Positions 8,770-16,055 of a stretch of 28,151 bases of DNA are shown piece by piece; positions within the stretch are counted from its first letter, which is position 1, and every line of letters starts with the position of its first letter. The stretch spans positions 1-28,151 of the forward strand of contig CALISI010000082.1 of NCBI GenBank assembly GCA_938041695.1. Direction: 5' to 3'. The notes below the pieces were generated by a model that was not told the origin of the DNA, ran no database searches, and was given only the letters and a program-made list of their open reading frames with translations. A program made the position numbers and the translations under genes. Origin of the DNA: an uncultured Actinomyces sp. (lineage in GTDB: Bacteria; Actinomycetota; Actinomycetes; Actinomycetales; Actinomycetaceae).

Positions 8770-8805
8770 CCGAGATAGCCGAGATAGCCGAGATAGCCGG
8801 GATAA
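8770..8805 (+). repeat. Short 9-bp tandem repeat
   Basis: Three perfect copies of CCGAGATAG (8770-8778, 8779-8787, 8788-8796) and a fourth degenerate copy (CCGGGATAA) lie upstream of the transporter promoter. It reads as (AEI)n on the plus strand, but no credible gene surrounds it. It is likely a slippage-prone spacer. Confidence 0.7.
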
Positions 8806-8942
8806 GCGGGGGCGCCGGGGTAAGCGAGGACACCGGGCAGCCGGGGTGCAATGGCGGAGGCCCTCGCCGGTCCCTCGTGCGACGCATCTTACTGTCCGCA
8901 CGGTTGATTACGGCCCGGTGGGAGGAATAAGCTATTACCATC

Positions 8943-8990
8943 AAGCGCCTGACAAAGCTGCCAGCTAGTCCGGCGCTTTTCTTGTTTGAA
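8943..8990 (+). terminator. Hairpin with T-rich tail (terminator or attenuator)
   Basis: AAGCGCC (8943-8949) pairs with GGCGCTT (8972-8978), helped by GAC/GTC and an inner AGCT/AGCT stem, followed by TTTTCTTGTTT. No gene ends just before it. It lies 130 bp upstream of the small ORF at 9108, so it could be an attenuator in that gene's leader or the end of a small RNA. Confidence 0.5.
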
Positions 8991-9107
8991 ACGCAGGGTC
9001 GCGCCGACGCAACCCGCGTTGGCATACTCCTCGTTACAGACCGGGTGATCCTCGGCCTTGTCAAGCAGGGAATCAACACACATTACGATTCCACAAGGAG
9101 TTCACTC

Positions 9108-9206
9108 ATGTTCTCGACCATCGACGTTATGGTTGCCCAGGCCCACATCGATCAGCTCAACGAGCTCGCCGACGCCAAGCACATCGTGAAGGCCGACCGC
9201 CACTGA
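9108..9206 (+). CDS. Small protein of 32 residues, unknown function
   Basis: The sequence is MFSTIDVMVAQAHIDQLNEL followed by ADAKHIVKADRH. I do not recognise it. Support for expression is local: a strong RBS AAGGAG at 9095-9100 with 7-nt spacing to ATG 9108, a clean stop at 9204-9206, and an intrinsic terminator 30 bp further on. The peptide is soluble, probably helical, with a charged C-terminus ending in Arg-His and no signal or membrane segment. The frame is open upstream to 8931, so a longer product from TTG 8982 (74 residues) or even from an ATT at 8934 behind GGAGGA is possible, but the RBS favours 9108. It stands alone as a single-gene unit, diverging from the transporter operon. Confidence 0.6.
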   Translation: MFSTIDVMVAQAHIDQLNELADAKHIVKADRH

Positions 9207-9236
9207 GCGAATTCCGGCTTCGCCGGAGTTCCACGC

Positions 9237-9270
9237 AAGTCCGCAGACCCACTTGGGCTGCGGACTTTTT
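9237..9270 (+). terminator. Intrinsic terminator of the small ORF
   Basis: AAGTCCGCAG (9237-9246) pairs with CTGCGGACTT (9258-9267), extended inside by CCC/GGG after one bulged A, with a loop of four bases and a T-run ending at 9270. A classic Rho-independent shape. Confidence 0.85.
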
Positions 9271-9418
9271 GCATGCCGTCGCGCTCACGCGACAACGCTC
9301 CCCCACGTCGCACTCGTCCAACGCATCGTCGCGGGGCTGCATCGATGCACAGGACACCACGAGGCCCGCCAGCGTTGCTGGGTCCGGCTGCGCCGCCAGC
9401 GAGCGTGACACTGATATG

Positions 9419-9459
9419 GGTGGAAAATGTATATTGAAATCGGTGGAAAATGTATATTG
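9419..9459. repeat. 18-bp direct repeat, two copies
   Basis: GGTGGAAAATGTATATTG occurs at 9419-9436 and 9442-9459, identical, 23 bp apart, separated by AAATC. It is AT-rich in GC-rich surroundings. A duplicated site of this size is typical of a protein-binding operator, possibly left over from a lost gene. Confidence 0.85.
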
Positions 9460-9669
9460 CCTCGGGTACGCGCTGATCGTAGGAGATTCAGAAGCAGGCT
9501 GTTCGTTTGAAATAACTGGCCACGTCGCCGCTCCTCAATAGATGAAAAGCCAGTCATCGGCTTCTCCAGATCAGCGGAGGGTCAACGGCTGGCTTTGCTA
9601 CGTGCAATCGTAGCGCTACTAAAGGCTGAGACTCATGTTTTGGTCCTGAGCAAGGAGGCAGCAGGGCCT

Positions 9670-9734
9670 GGCTGCGGTGCCCGTGGGCGGCGGCGCGGAC
9701 GGCTCGCGGGCGGGCCGCCGCCCACGGCGCAGCC
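9670..9734. other. Long GC-rich inverted repeat
   Basis: CCGTGGGCGGCGGC (9681-9694) pairs perfectly with GCCGCCGCCCACGG (9714-9727). After a 4-base bulge on the left, GGCTGCG (9670-9676) pairs with CGCAGCC (9728-9734), giving 21 pairs in all. There is no T-run on either side, so it is not a standard terminator. It lies 60 bp from a parS site. Confidence 0.7.
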
Positions 9735-9792
9735 CGGCACACACAGCGGCCGGGGCCTCCGGCGCCCGGAACACCAGCGCGCTGACAACCAA

Positions 9793-9808
9793 TGTTTCAC
9801 GTGAAACA
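9793..9808. other. parS site (ParB-binding)
   Basis: TGTTTCACGTGAAACA, perfect copy, in the non-coding gap about 100 bp upstream of the aminotransferase gene. Confidence 0.93.
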
Positions 9809-9905
9809 TCTGCCCAACCACCGGCCTCGTCACCCTGTATGGCCAGGAAAGTGGCACACTTGACCTATACGGTTCTATGTAACTTCATGCAAAGGATGGC
9901 ATGCC

Positions 9906-11234
9906 TTGACTCAGCTTTCGACCAATGGCGGCACCCCGGCCTCATCCGGCCGGACCCCCGCGCAGGGAAACCGCCTTGACCCCTGGTACGACGTCTACGC
10001 GGACCGCGCCCACAACCTGCGAGCATCCGAGATTCGAGCTCTCTTCTCCGTCGTGTCGCGTCCCGAGGTCGTCTCCCTCGCAGGCGGCATGCCGAACCTG
10101 AAGGACCTGCCCCTCGATAAGCTCGCAGCGTCCGCGGAGAAGCTGATCCGCAACCACGGCGCACAGGCCATGCAGTACGGCAGCGGCCAAGGCTGGGAGG
10201 TGCTGCGCGAGCGCATCACCGAGGTCATGGGTTACGACGGCATTGTCGGCGCCGACCCGGACGACGTCGTGGTCACGACGGGTAGCCAGCAGGCGCTCGA
10301 CCTCGTCACCGAGCTCTTCGTGAATCCGGGCGACGTCATCCTCGCCGAGGCCCCCTCCTACGTGGGCGCACTGGGCGTGTTCCGCGCGCGCCAGGCCGAC
10401 ATCGTGCACGTGCCGATGGATGAGCACGGCATCATTCCCGAGGCCCTGGAAGAGACGATCCGCAGCGTGCGCGCCTCGGGCCGCACGATCAAGTTCATCT
10501 ACATCATTCCGAACTACCACAACCCCGCCGGCGTCACGCTCTCCGCTGAGCGCCGCCCGATCATCGCCGAGATCTGCCTGCGCGAGCACGTCCTGATCGT
10601 CGAAGACAATCCCTACGGTCTGCTCGGCTTCCACAGCGACCCGTTGCCGGCCATCGCCTCGTACAGCCCCGAGGGCGTCGTCTACCTGGGTTCGTTCTCG
10701 AAGATGTTCGCCCCCGGCTTCCGCATCGGCTGGGCGTACGCGCCGCACGCGATCCGCGCGAAGCTGGTCCTGGCGCTCGAATCCGCGATCCTGTGCCCGT
10801 CGATGGTGGGCCAGATGGCGATCGCCGACTACCTGAGCAACTACGACTGGTACGGCCAGGTGAAGTCCTTCCGCTCGATGTACGCGGAGCGCTGCCGCGC
10901 GATGCTCACCGCGCTCGAGGAGTTCATGCCGTCGTGCACGTGGACGGTCCCGGACGGCGGCTTCTACACGTGGGTGACGCTGCCCGAGGGCCTTGACGCG
11001 AAGGCCATGCTGCCCCGAGCGGTGCGCGCCCAGGTCGCGTACGTGTCCGGCACGGCCTTCTACTACGACGGCTCAGGCTCGAACCACATGCGCCTGTCCT
11101 TCTGCTACCCCACTCCCGAGGAGATTCGCGAGGGCGTGCGTCGCCTCTCGACGGTCGTCAACGCGGAGAAGGAAATCGTCGACATGTTCGGTACCGCCTC
11201 GGGCAACGAGGCCGGGGCCGAGTCCGAGCGCTAA
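9906..11234 (+). CDS. PLP-dependent aminotransferase, class I/II (2-aminoadipate/MocR-like catalytic domain)
   Basis: A 442-residue cytosolic fold-type I aminotransferase. SLAGGMPNLKDLP near residue 57 and QYGSGQGWEVLRERI are the family's substrate-side signatures. TTGSQQALDLV starts the PLP domain, YIIPNYHNPAGV and EDNPYG hold the cofactor-contacting Asn and Asp/Tyr, and SFSKMFAPGFRIGW carries the Schiff-base lysine (Lys266). The MRLSFCYP near the C-terminus has the carboxylate-binding Arg. It lacks the N-terminal HTH of MocR regulators, so it is an enzyme like LysN or KAT-II-type transaminases; the true substrate cannot be read. The start is TTG at 9906, chosen because AAAGGA (9891-9896) lies 9 nt upstream and the nearby ATGs are out of frame. 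It precedes ddl by 23 bp, so the two are co-transcribed. Confidence 0.9.
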   Translation: MTQLSTNGGTPASSGRTPAQGNRLDPWYDVYADRAHNLRASEIRALFSVVSRPEVVSLAGGMPNLKDLPLDKLAASAEKLIRNHGAQAMQYGSGQGWEVLRERITEVMGYDGIVGADPDDVVVTTGSQQALDLVTELFVNPGDVILAEAPSYVGALGVFRARQADIVHVPMDEHGIIPEALEETIRSVRASGRTIKFIYIIPNYHNPAGVTLSAERRPIIAEICLREHVLIVEDNPYGLLGFHSDPLPAIASYSPEGVVYLGSFSKMFAPGFRIGWAYAPHAIRAKLVLALESAILCPSMVGQMAIADYLSNYDWYGQVKSFRSMYAERCRAMLTALEEFMPSCTWTVPDGGFYTWVTLPEGLDAKAMLPRAVRAQVAYVSGTAFYYDGSGSNHMRLSFCYPTPEEIREGVRRLSTVVNAEKEIVDMFGTASGNEAGAESER

Positions 11235-11257
11235 CAGTTACCCGAGGAGATACCCCC

Positions 11258-12295
11258 ATGGCTACCAAAGTTCTGATTATCGCCGGCGGTCTGACGCACG
11301 AGCGTGACGTGTCGGTTCGTTCGGGTCGTCGCGTCGCAAATATCCTGACGCAGTTCGGCTACGACGTTCTCATTTCCGACGTCGACGCGTCTCTCGCGGA
11401 CGCCATCTCGTCCTTCTCCCCCGACGTTGTGTGGCCGCTGGTGCACGGTTCGATCGGCGAGGACGGCTCACTGCAGTCCTTCCTGGAGTCCGTGGGAATC
11501 CCCTTCGTGGGATCCTCCTCGGTGCAGGCGATGCTCGCCTCGAACAAGCCGACTGCGAAGGCTCTTCTGGGTTCTGCGGGGCTCGCGACGCCCGGTTGGG
11601 TGACGCTGCCGCAGGCGATTTTCCGCCAGCTGGGCGCCTCGCACGTGCTTTCCGCTCTCGAGGGCTCGGTGTCCTTCCCCGTCGTCATTAAGCCGACGGA
11701 CGGTGGCTCCGCGCTCGGTATTTCGACCGCGAAGGACGCGAAGAGCCTGCGCCGCGCGATGGTGGACGCCTTCGCATACGGCCAGCGTCTGATGGTCGAG
11801 CAGCGCATCGACGGGCGCGATGTCGCCGTGTCCGTCGTCGACCTGTGGGACGGTCCCCAGGCGCTGCCCCCGGTGGAAATCTCCACGGATCGCGGCCGCT
11901 ACGACTACGACGCGCGCTACACGACGGACGAGACCGAGTATTTTGTGCCCGCGCGCCTCTCTGAGGAGATCCTGGCGGACCTCCAGGCCGCGGCCGTCGA
12001 GGCCCACACGACGCTGGGCCTGCGGGACCTGTCCCGCATGGACTTCGTGGTCGACGACGAGGGCACCTGCTGGTTCATCGACGCGAACGTCGCGCCCGGC
12101 ATGACGGACACGTCGCTCCTCCCCCAGGCTGCAGATGCGCTCGAGGATTCGTCGTTCGCGCAGCTGTGCGCCGACATCGTGGACTTCGTCGCCGGCGGGC
12201 GCGACGTGCGCGGCATCGACTACGTCATCGACGAGGAAGGCACCGGCGTCATCATCTCCGAGGAGGACGAGGAAGCCGCGGCCACCGAGGAGTGA
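11258..12295 (+). CDS. ddl: D-alanine--D-alanine ligase family (ATP-grasp)
   Basis: A 345-residue ATP-grasp enzyme that should join two D-alanines for peptidoglycan. The N-domain has the family's GGxxxERxVSxRSG pattern, followed by PLVHGSIGEDGSLQSFLE and GIPFVGSSS. The ATP-grasp core shows FPVVIKPTDGGSALGIS, MVEQRIDGRDVAVSVV, LPPVEISTDRGRYDYDARYT and RMDFVV. The metal site reads FIDANVAPGMTDTSLLPQA, where most Ddl enzymes have E-x-N-T-x-P-G; Asp replaces Glu and Val-Ala replaces Thr-x. An extra acidic tail (EEDEEAAATEE) ends the protein. The ATG at 11258 follows a GAGGAG-like RBS. The substitutions leave open a related ligase with another D-amino acid or peptide substrate. A strong terminator follows. 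Confidence 0.85.
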   Translation: MATKVLIIAGGLTHERDVSVRSGRRVANILTQFGYDVLISDVDASLADAISSFSPDVVWPLVHGSIGEDGSLQSFLESVGIPFVGSSSVQAMLASNKPTAKALLGSAGLATPGWVTLPQAIFRQLGASHVLSALEGSVSFPVVIKPTDGGSALGISTAKDAKSLRRAMVDAFAYGQRLMVEQRIDGRDVAVSVVDLWDGPQALPPVEISTDRGRYDYDARYTTDETEYFVPARLSEEILADLQAAAVEAHTTLGLRDLSRMDFVVDDEGTCWFIDANVAPGMTDTSLLPQAADALEDSSFAQLCADIVDFVAGGRDVRGIDYVIDEEGTGVIISEEDEEAAATEE

Positions 12296-12313
12296 TCCGC
12301 TCATTCATTGCAC

Positions 12314-12348
12314 TGTGGGCCCGGGAGGATGATCCTCCCGGGCCCACA
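12314..12348 (+). terminator. Terminator-like hairpin after ddl
   Basis: TGTGGGCCCGGGAGGA pairs perfectly over 16 bp with TCCTCCCGGGCCCACA around a TGA loop. It starts 18 bp after the ddl stop and is followed directly by the parS bases TGTTTCACG, so the T-tail is only partial. Confidence 0.8.
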
Positions 12349-12364
12349 TGTTTCACGTGAAACA
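12349..12364. other. parS site (ParB-binding)
   Basis: TGTTTCACGTGAAACA, perfect copy, abutting the ddl hairpin without a gap. The next 290 bp (12365-12655) hold no gene that I can support. Confidence 0.93.
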
Positions 12365-12655
12365 ATGTCCGCCGGCTCTGTGTAAGGACCACGCGGGCGC
12401 GTTCGGACCGTTATCTCAAGAGCTTGGTGAGGGTTGGGGATCCGAGCACCGCGCGGGCACAGCCTGGCCCCAGCGGGCACAGCCAACCGACAAGGTATGG
12501 CACTCAGACGCTCCCGGACGAAGAACGATCTGACGTCATGGCAACCAAGCTAAAGCGACAACAATGCCGAAATATAGCAACATTTTGTTCTCTGTACGGC
12601 TCTGTGTCGCTCTGAGCGATCCGACTAACAGCTCGCCTCGTCGACAGAGAAGCTC

Positions 12656-13285
12656 TCAGAAAAGAAAACCAAGCTCCTTCAGACGCTTCTCGGCGTCCTC
12701 AGCACCTTTCCAGACGATGCCTCGGACACCGAGTAACTCGGCAGCGCGAACATTCTCTCGACGGTCATCAATGAACGCGACGTTCTCATGCGGCACGTCG
12801 AGGCGAACGAGCACGTCTCGGTAGATGCCTCGCAACGGCTTGCAGATGCCGTGGTCGCAAGAAAACGCAAAGAAGTCGAAAAGGTGCCCCCACTCCGAGC
12901 GACGGATAGCCTTTGCGATCGGATAGGGCGCATTAGACAGGATGCCGACGCGAACGGCCTGCCGACGCAGCAGGCGCACCAGGCCGAGTGTCGCTTCGTT
13001 CGCTTTCGCCATGCGCGACGCATCGAGCGTGACAAGCTGCTTCAACAGCGCACTGGTAGGCTCGGGCTGCCCGCAATCTCCAGCAATACGATCCCAGAAC
13101 TCACGATCGGACATGCCCGCGTCATACTCTCCGCGATGGGCCCACATCGCCTGATCGACGAGCGTCGTGAGGCCTCGTGAGTCGTCGCCGAACAACTCGG
13201 CGATAGCGTGCGGGTCCGGATGGGCGTCGACGAGGACTCCACCGACATCGAAAAGCACGGTGCGCGAACTGCCTTGGGCGTTCAT
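12656..13285 (-). CDS. HAD-superfamily hydrolase (YihX-like, subfamily IA)
   Basis: A 209-residue HAD-fold enzyme, probably a cytosolic phosphatase for a small phosphorylated metabolite. Motif I is FDVGGVLVD near residue 13: the nucleophile Asp is present, while the usual acid/base Asp two residues on is Gly, as in YihX-like members. Motif II is ILSNAPYP (Ser), motif III the Lys of GICKPLRGIY, and motif IV FIDDRRENVRAAELLGVRG. The start is ATG 13285-13283 with AAGGAG at 13299-13294; the frame is open 25 codons further up, but the RBS decides. It lies alone, 145 bp beyond the end of parB. The substrate is unknown. Confidence 0.85.
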   Translation of the reverse strand: MNAQGSSRTVLFDVGGVLVDAHPDPHAIAELFGDDSRGLTTLVDQAMWAHRGEYDAGMSDREFWDRIAGDCGQPEPTSALLKQLVTLDASRMAKANEATLGLVRLLRRQAVRVGILSNAPYPIAKAIRRSEWGHLFDFFAFSCDHGICKPLRGIYRDVLVRLDVPHENVAFIDDRRENVRAAELLGVRGIVWKGAEDAEKRLKELGFLF

Positions 13286-13430
13286 GCCTTTCGCTCCTTC
13301 TGGTACTGCGGGGGCCCGACGGCGGACCCTTAAAGGTAGTTTAAGCGTAAATTCAGCCAAAGATTAGGCCAGGAAATGTCATATAAAGAACATACTGCGC
13401 CTGATCTGCGGAAAGAATGATGAAGTTTGA

Positions 13431-14717
13431 TCAGTGAAGAATAAGGTCTGCAATTCGCTGAAGATCATCAGATCCCGCGAATTCAATGACGATTCGACCT
13501 TTCTTACGCCCCTCCGTGATGGTCACGCGCGTATCGTACGCGTCGGCGAGGGCCGACACGACGCTCTCACCCAGCGGCGACAGTGGACGCTGCTGACGGG
13601 CGCGCGGACGGGGCGTTGCCTTCGCCTTTCCGAGGCGGACAATCTCTTCGGTGGTACGCACGGAGAGACCCTCGGCGACGATTCGCTCAGCCAGTCGTTC
13701 CATCTCCTCTGCCGTCGACAGGGACAGCAAAGCGCGGGCATGGCCCGCTGTGATGACCTGAGCGGCCACCTTCTTCTGGACGGACGGGGGTAGCTTGAGC
13801 AGGCGCAGGGTGTTGGCAATCTGCGGGCGCGAGCGGGCGATTCGCTTGGCGAGTTCTTCCTGAGTCGCCCCGAAATCCACCATGAGCTGCTGATATGCGC
13901 TCGCTTCTTCCAACGGGTTGAGCTGGGCCCGGTGGAGGTTTTCCAAGAGTGCGTCACGGAGAAGATCCCCGTCGTCGGTCTCTCGGATGATTGCCGGAAT
14001 CGTGGTTTCGCCGGCGAGCTCGGAGGCACGCAGGCGGCGCTCACCCATGATCAGCTCATAGCGTGCATCGGGTTTCTCGGCGAGGAACTCCTGAAGCTTC
14101 TCGGATCGACCCGTTGCGGGGATACTACGAACGACGACGGGCTGAAGAACACCCACCTCCTTGATAGAGGCGGAGAGTTCCTTCAGATCATCCTCATCGA
14201 AGACCTCACGAGGCTGCTTCGTATTGGGAACGATCTGATCGATCGCAATTTCAGCAAAGGAAGCACCGGGAACCGGAAGAAGTTCATGGTCTGTGGATGT
14301 TTCACGTGAAACATTCTGATCGGCATGCGCATCGCTAGCACCAACCGGAACAGTAACATCCGCCTTACCCTGCGGAGCCTGATGGGAATCTGAGCCATTG
14401 ATTCCACCACCGAGGCCGCTGCGAGAGCCGCCTGCGCGTCGTCCACCTGCCGCCTCGACAGACGGCATGGTCGGACGCTTCTTCTTCGACGAGGCAGTGG
14501 CACGCTTGGGCTGGAGAAGATCCTTCGCGGATCCTCCCCTCTTGCCGGCGGAGCTGCCTTCGGGGAAGAACACGTCCAGAGGACGGGACGGGGTGGAGGG
14601 TGCGGCTTGTGGCGTCTGCTCACTAGCCTGAGGAATCAGGGCCCCAAGACCCCGGCCAAGACCGGAATGCTTGCGAGCAGCCTTACGGCCCTCAGACTTC
14701 GATGATGCATCCGCCAT
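13431..14717 (-). CDS. parB: Chromosome-partitioning protein ParB
   Basis: A 428-residue ParB CTPase that loads on parS and spreads to form the origin-proximal partition complex. The N-terminus has the ParA-stimulating motif KHSGLGRGLGALIP (residues 16-29). A long low-complexity linker is followed by the catalytic N-domain (IVPNTKQPREVFD; the CTP-binding GERRLRA near 223), then a helix-turn-helix domain (TQEELAKRIARSRPQIANTL) and the C-terminal dimer domain (RIVIEFAGSDDLQRIADLIL). One parS lies inside the gene and encodes NVSRETS at about 135-141 in the linker. ATG 14717-14715 has AAGGAG 7 nt upstream. It follows parA by 173 bp, a gap holding two more parS sites. Confidence 0.97.
   Translation of the reverse strand: MADASSKSEGRKAARKHSGLGRGLGALIPQASEQTPQAAPSTPSRPLDVFFPEGSSAGKRGGSAKDLLQPKRATASSKKKRPTMPSVEAAGGRRAGGSRSGLGGGINGSDSHQAPQGKADVTVPVGASDAHADQNVSRETSTDHELLPVPGASFAEIAIDQIVPNTKQPREVFDEDDLKELSASIKEVGVLQPVVVRSIPATGRSEKLQEFLAEKPDARYELIMGERRLRASELAGETTIPAIIRETDDGDLLRDALLENLHRAQLNPLEEASAYQQLMVDFGATQEELAKRIARSRPQIANTLRLLKLPPSVQKKVAAQVITAGHARALLSLSTAEEMERLAERIVAEGLSVRTTEEIVRLGKAKATPRPRARQQRPLSPLGESVVSALADAYDTRVTITEGRKKGRIVIEFAGSDDLQRIADLILH
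14298..14313. other. parS site inside parB
   Basis: TGTTTCACGTGAAACA, perfect copy within the parB linker codons, so the same bases serve as coding sequence and binding site. Confidence 0.95.
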
Positions 14718-14747
14718 TGCAATACTCCTTCAATTGCGTCGGTTCAT

Positions 14748-14763
14748 TGTTTCACGTGAAACA
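14748..14763. other. parS site upstream of parB
   Basis: TGTTTCACGTGAAACA, perfect copy 30 bp upstream of the parB start. ParB bound here could influence its own expression. Confidence 0.95.
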
Positions 14764-14870
14764 ATGCCATGGGATCACCTAGTGAGCGTCGTTCGTCACT
14801 TTGCTGCACCAATGGTCACACACTCTGACTAATACGTGCCGATCTGCGGAAACATGCGAAAAACTCCGTA

Positions 14871-14886
14871 TGTTTCACGTGAAACA
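14871..14886. other. parS site at the parA 3' end
   Basis: TGTTTCACGTGAAACA, perfect copy 5 bp beyond the parA stop in the parA-parB gap. Confidence 0.95.
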
Positions 14887-14890
14887 ACCA

Positions 14891-15769
14891 CTATCCAGCT
14901 GCGGAAAGGCGCTGACACAGCTCGAGCGCGGCCTTACGATAAGCGATCGCACCAACGTTGCGCGGATCGTACGTGATAACCGTCTGGCCGTAGCTCGGAG
15001 CCTCGGAAATGCGCACGGAACGCGGAATGACAGTCTCGAATGTCTGCTCGGGGAAGTGGGAGCGAACCTCGCTCTCGACCTCCTCGGACAGCCGCGTCCG
15101 CTTGTCCGCCATCGTCAGAAGCATGCCCGACACGCGCAGGCCTGGGTTGAGATCGACACCGATGCGCTCGACGGTGTTCCACAGCTGGCTCAGGCCCTCG
15201 AGTGCGTAGTACTCGGCCTGAATCGGGATCATGACCTCATCAGCGGCCACCATGACGTTCAGTGTCACGAGGCCGAGGGACGGTGGGCAGTCGATCAGGA
15301 CGATGTCTATGTCCTGATGCTCGGCGACGTACTCACGCAGTGCATCGCGCAAGCGATATTCGCGCCGGTCGACGTCGACGAGTTCGATCTCGGCGCCAGA
15401 CAGGTCGATCGTGGCCGGGCAGACGAGAATACCGTCAATGTCGGGGCACGGCTGCACGACGTCCGCGACACTGGCACCTCCGATGATTACGTCGTATGTG
15501 GAGGGCGTACCGGCCGGGTGTGGGACACCAAGAGCGCTGGACGCGTTACCCTGAGCGTCGGCGTCGACGACGAGGACAGACAGTCCGCCCATCGCGAGGC
15601 CTGCAGCAATGTTCACAGCGGACGTCGTCTTACCCACGCCGCCCTTCTGGTTCGCAACGGCGATGATGCGCGTGTGATCGGGGCGCGTGAATGTCGCGCG
15701 CTCGAGCATGGCGAGGTCGCGCAGGTTGCGCTCGATCTGAGTCGACAGAGGGGTGTTGTTGGTACTCAC
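14891..15769 (-). CDS. parA: Chromosome-partitioning ATPase ParA (Soj)
   Basis: A 292-residue deviant Walker ATPase that binds DNA as an ATP dimer and moves ParB-parS complexes to segregate origins. The deviant Walker A KGGVGKTT (42-49) has the signature lysine before the core, Walker A' is VVDADAQGN (67-75) and Walker B is LIDCPPSLG (158-166). The C-terminus with SVRISEAPSYGQTVI is typical of chromosomal Soj-type proteins. The start is GTG 15769-15767 with AAGG 6-7 nt upstream. It is followed by parB in the same direction; rsmG lies upstream, 286 bp away. Confidence 0.97.
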   Translation of the reverse strand: MSTNNTPLSTQIERNLRDLAMLERATFTRPDHTRIIAVANQKGGVGKTTSAVNIAAGLAMGGLSVLVVDADAQGNASSALGVPHPAGTPSTYDVIIGGASVADVVQPCPDIDGILVCPATIDLSGAEIELVDVDRREYRLRDALREYVAEHQDIDIVLIDCPPSLGLVTLNVMVAADEVMIPIQAEYYALEGLSQLWNTVERIGVDLNPGLRVSGMLLTMADKRTRLSEEVESEVRSHFPEQTFETVIPRSVRISEAPSYGQTVITYDPRNVGAIAYRKAALELCQRLSAAG

Positions 15770-15895
15770 GTGACACCTTCCTAGATACTGCCCCTAGTTT
15801 ACGGGGAGACGCACACACTTCCAGCACGAAAGGCCCGTGATGCATCGAGGTGCACACAATCCCACTGACATGCGCAATAGCAGTGCAAAAACTCT

Positions 15896-15924
15896 TCTGT
15901 AGGATCGATTCTCCCGGCCGTCAA
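15896..15924 (-). promoter_or_regulatory. Candidate parAB promoter
   Basis: TTGACG (15924-15919), a 17-bp spacer, then TACAGA (15901-15896). The -35 is good, the -10 weak. A second ATTGACGG copy sits 21 bp upstream (near 15940-15945). It lies in the 286-bp rsmG-parA gap, where nothing else stands out. Confidence 0.4.
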
Positions 15925-16055
15925 TAAGAGCCAGACAAACCGTCAATCGAGCAAATCGATCTGACAGAATAACACACTATTGTGTCCTGCATCACTCTAT
16001 AAGGGAAGCGCCGCAGCAACCACCGCGACGCTCCCCTCCCCCACGTGGGGACGCC

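Larger units (their letters stand above)
9207..9905. other. Non-coding stretch between the small ORF and the aminotransferase gene
   Basis: After the terminator I find no ORF that looks real. It holds an 18-bp direct repeat (9419-9459), a stem AAAGCCAG/CTGGCTTT (9546-9553 and 9589-9596) around an inner CTCC/GGAG, a very GC-rich long hairpin (about 9670-9734) and a parS site (9793-9808). The minus-strand segment about 9285-9557 may be worn gene debris; the reading frames there resemble nothing I can name. Confidence 0.5.

Noticed and set aside
8943..8990. tRNA gene
   Set aside because: Only one extended hairpin is present; no cloverleaf, T-loop or anticodon arm could be drawn. No tRNA or rRNA gene was seen elsewhere in the window.
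8688..9079. Two overlapping ORFs (80 codons plus, 120 codons minus) in the transporter promoter region
   Set aside because: They cover the promoter, operator and a 9-bp tandem repeat, have low-complexity translation and no RBS.
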